The position numbers were made by a program, and so were the translations under genes. A stretch of DNA of 8,123 nucleotides from Deltaproteobacteria bacterium (lineage in GTDB: Bacteria > Desulfobacterota > Desulfarculia > Adiutricales > Adiutricaceae). The notes under the pieces are model-generated. The model made no database searches. It was not told the DNA's origin and saw only the letters and a program-made list of their open reading frames with translations. Every line of letters begins with the position of its first letter. Positions within the stretch are counted from its first letter, which is position 1. The DNA lies in NCBI GenBank assembly GCA_031269135.1, contig JAISZP010000135.1:1-8123 (forward strand), written 5' to 3'. Shown piece by piece: positions 5,899 to 8,123 of the stretch.

Positions 5899-6083
5899 AT
5901 GAACTTGCCTTCTCTTTTTATGACTATCTTTTTCCTCTGTGAACGCGCCTTTTCTTCTATGAACTTGCCTTTATTCTTCCATGAACCCTCTTTTTCCCCT
6001 ATGAACTTGCCTTTATTCTTCCATGAACCATCTTTTTCCTCTGTGAACTTGCCTTTATTCTGCCATGAACCATCTTTCCTTCT
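5899..6083. repeat. 42-bp composite tandem repeat array
   Basis: Three good 42-bp units start at 5959, 6001 and 6043 (the last one base short). Each is made of a 22-bp half beginning ATGAACTTGCCTTTATTC and a 20-bp half beginning ATGAACCATCTTTTTCC. A more decayed stretch at 5899-5958 shows the same words. An open frame (5899-6114, 71 residues) reads MNLPLFFHEPSFSP repeats but has no ribosome binding site and no recognisable domain. It is most likely noncoding repeat DNA between the convergent dsrB and membrane-protein genes. Confidence 0.85.
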
Positions 6084-6127
6084 ATGGATTTTCCTTCATC
6101 AGATAATTTTTTAAGTCTCGATGAAAA

Positions 6128-7879
6128 CTATTTTCTAATATACAGACTAAACTGCCCTTCAACATAATCAAGATAAAAATTGTCATTTAAAACTTCAATA
6201 TCTATTTTTTTCATTGCATCATTATTTAAAATTAAATATCCATAATCAAGCAATTGCGCTTCCCGAGAAAATTGGTTGTAATAGCCATTGTTCACGTTAG
6301 GCAGTTGCATGACTCTCCAATCAGTCGTCAATACCTGTTGAGGTTTGGTATTTTGCAGATAATTCAGCCTCTTGGTCAAGCCTATTTCACCTATCGTCAA
6401 AATTTGATTATGACTTGCCTTGAGTAGTCCGCCATCAATTTTATCAGACGCGGCAAAAGATGCTATTAAAACTATAAATATAAAAATTGAAACGATATAT
6501 GTCAAACGCTTGAAAACGTCAGCGGCAATCCAAGAATAAAAACTTTTGATTTTCGATATTATTCTGCGATCAAGCTGTTTCTCAGCCAATATTTTAACGT
6601 ACCCGCCCAAACAAAAAGCGCTCAATATCGCCGGAAGTTTCCCGTTTGCCCCGCCATAACTCAGGAAAACCAACCATCCGCCGAAAAAAAGAAGGGCGAC
6701 GGCGGAGAGGGCTTTGTGCTGTTTGATGAAAAGGCCTCTCAAAGCGGCCAGAGCGAAAATGGAATAATGCATGTATTTGAAGGTGGCCGTGACGGCTCTC
6801 GTAACATAAGAATACCCGCCGAAAAGCGCTTTATTGGTGAAAATGGACACTATCTTCGTAGGGACTTGTCCTATATAGACAAGATAGGCGTTAAACCAAT
6901 ACCAAGATGTGGCGAAAACGACCGAAGCGAAATAAGGCAAAACAATGCTCTTGACCGCCGTTTTACGCTCTATGCCCGCATTGTTTATCTGATGAATCGC
7001 CACAGGCGCGAACACGTAACACCAAATCAGCCCTGTTTGCTTTATGGCGCCGTTGATGCCCGCCGCTAAAAAAGCCGCCCATAAAAGCAGGCGATCCCCG
7101 TCGCCTTGCTTCAACCTGCGAATATACTCCAACAAAAGCGTAAACGACAAAATCGCGATGCAGCTGACCGCGACATCGACGATGATTACTTTATTGCTGG
7201 CGTAAACCCAAGTTATCAGAAAGCTGCAAGTGATGCTTGAATGACGATACTCGGTTTTCAGCAAGATATTCAGAGATATTAGACATTGGAAGATGAATAA
7301 ATCAATCATCAATATGGAAAACAGCTGGATGGAAACCGACCCCATAAAGACATAAGGCAGGCTCATCAAGATGGAAGTCAGTTGCGGGTAATCGCCGTAA
7401 GTTTTAGGGTATTGACAGTTGGCGAAAGACTGGGCCCAAATATCCCAGGAATTTATGGCGTCGATATGATCGTAGACAATGCCGTGCGGGAAGGCTAAAA
7501 CAAGAGCAACGGCTATACCTAAAATAATCCCATAGGAATATTTTATTACTTTACTTTCATTATAGACATCATTTAATTCTATATCATCTTGTTTTTGCAG
7601 CTTAATATTCTTATTATTAATTTTTTTACCATTAACTAACAACAAAAGCAGCAACAATATTAATTCAGCGGAAAATATTATAAGAACTATCTTTTGAATA
7701 TACAAATCAAAATAAAGCAAAAAAAAGACTAAGACATAATTAAAAGCAAGCGAGAAAATAAAAATAATCGGAAATAATATGGCAAATCGATAGTTTGTTT
7801 TCTTAAGAAAGAAGACAAATAAAGCGCCAGGCAAAAAATAAGCCTGTAAGATGCTCGCCAACCCCAAAAACAATGACAT
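6128..7879 (-). CDS. Polytopic membrane protein, probable GT-C type glycosyltransferase
   Basis: The 583-residue product has about 11-13 hydrophobic segments between residues 4 and 477, then a soluble tail of about 105 residues (478-583) that is probably extracytoplasmic. After the fourth segment, the loop at 134-170 reads IVYDHIDAINSWDIWAQS...YPKTYGDYPQLTS. Acidic residues followed by WDxWA and later a DYPxL motif resemble the first outer loop of GT-C glycosyltransferases, membrane enzymes that transfer sugars from polyprenyl-phosphate carriers. KQTGLIW at 280-286 resembles the KxxGL element seen in such proteins. The donor and acceptor are unknown; cell-surface glycan building is the likely area. 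The start at 7879 is supported by AGGTGA just upstream on the minus strand. The first 120 codons are strikingly AT-rich compared with the middle of the gene. It converges on the dsr-like operon and appears monocistronic within the window. Confidence 0.65.
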   Translation of the reverse strand: MSLFLGLASILQAYFLPGALFVFFLKKTNYRFAILFPIIFIFSLAFNYVLVFFLLYFDLYIQKIVLIIFSAELILLLLLLLVNGKKINNKNIKLQKQDDIELNDVYNESKVIKYSYGIILGIAVALVLAFPHGIVYDHIDAINSWDIWAQSFANCQYPKTYGDYPQLTSILMSLPYVFMGSVSIQLFSILMIDLFIFQCLISLNILLKTEYRHSSITCSFLITWVYASNKVIIVDVAVSCIAILSFTLLLEYIRRLKQGDGDRLLLWAAFLAAGINGAIKQTGLIWCYVFAPVAIHQINNAGIERKTAVKSIVLPYFASVVFATSWYWFNAYLVYIGQVPTKIVSIFTNKALFGGYSYVTRAVTATFKYMHYSIFALAALRGLFIKQHKALSAVALLFFGGWLVFLSYGGANGKLPAILSAFCLGGYVKILAEKQLDRRIISKIKSFYSWIAADVFKRLTYIVSIFIFIVLIASFAASDKIDGGLLKASHNQILTIGEIGLTKRLNYLQNTKPQQVLTTDWRVMQLPNVNNGYYNQFSREAQLLDYGYLILNNDAMKKIDIEVLNDNFYLDYVEGQFSLYIRK

Positions 7880-7888
7880 GATTCACCT
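7877..7888 (-). promoter_or_regulatory. Ribosome binding site and start of the membrane protein gene
   Basis: On the minus strand the sequence reads AGGTGAATCATG. AGGTGA can pair with the 16S rRNA tail and decides the ATG at 7877-7879 as the start. Confidence 0.65.
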
Positions 7889-7940
7889 GATATTTTATTC
7901 ATGCTCGCTTGCATTAAATAGCGTTATTCATTTGCAAGCT

Positions 7941-8123
7941 CAATAGAAGGCATAAGGCTCGATAGAAGGCCCGAATAAAGGTTCCGTATAAAGTTCTGCC
8001 CCATAAAAAGCCTTATCCAAATAAAAGGCCTTCCTAAAAAGCTTTAATCGATAAAAAACCTTACCCTATAAAGCCTTTATCGATGGAAAGCCTTACCCAA
8101 TAAAAGCCCTACTCAAAAAAAGC
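7941..8123. repeat. Degenerate tandem array of about 16 bp, running off the window
   Basis: From 8001 the units are clear: 15-17 bp, built around CNATAAAAAGCCTTAY and repeated at least seven times to the window end. From 7941 to 8000 more decayed copies carry GATAGAAGGC and AATAAAGG words. There is no gene in this stretch. The array lies just upstream of the membrane-protein gene on its strand, so its promoter is within or close to it. Confidence 0.8.

Noticed and set aside
7729..7914. Alternative minus-strand frame at the start of the membrane protein gene
   Set aside because: It overlaps the well-supported 583-residue frame, which has its own ribosome binding site, and shows no family features.

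Overview
The window comes from a bacterium with a DsrAB-type sulfite reductase locus, which points to an anaerobe of the Desulfobacterota (former Deltaproteobacteria) kind. That placement is an inference from gene content only; no rRNA or other marker gene is present. The organism stands out for the amount of short tandem repeat DNA between its genes. Base composition is uneven: the dsr genes are GC-rich, while the intergenic DNA and the start of the membrane-protein gene are AT-rich.

Layout. Positions 1-491 hold the 3' end of a plus-strand gene with a HEPN-like RxxxxH motif. It converges on htpX (716-1558, minus), a membrane zinc protease of protein quality control, and a perfect 32-nt palindrome lies between the two. 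Upstream of htpX is a gene-free AT-rich stretch of about 500 bp with a 14.75-copy ATAG microsatellite and a 6-copy CATA tract. A glyoxalase II-like metallo-beta-lactamase-fold hydrolase follows (2053-2718, minus). Its 5' side abuts an array of exactly eighteen 18-bp units (2751-3074). A further gene-poor stretch with a 16-bp triple repeat leads into two adjacent plus-strand genes 9 bp apart (3603-4508 and 4518-5759).

These two genes are the main point of interest. They align over most of their length with DsrA and DsrB, the subunits of dissimilatory sulfite reductase. Both keep the complete CX5C...CX3C cysteine set for a coupled siroheme-[4Fe-4S] centre. However, the DsrA-like protein has lost the whole ferredoxin domain and much of its N-terminus, and instead begins with four 7-residue repeats. 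The DsrB-like protein keeps its ferredoxin domain but has a foreign N-terminus and a changed cysteine arrangement. Several basic residues that bind siroheme or sulfite in ordinary members appear to be replaced. Together they look like a divergent, slimmed-down DsrAB paralogue rather than a textbook reductase.

After dsrB come a nested inverted-repeat structure (possible RNA), a good Rho-independent terminator, and a 42-bp repeat array. Then a convergent minus-strand gene (6128-7879) encodes a 583-residue polytopic membrane protein that resembles GT-C type glycosyltransferases. The window ends in another degenerate tandem array of about 16 bp. No tRNA, rRNA, insertion sequence or CRISPR was found.
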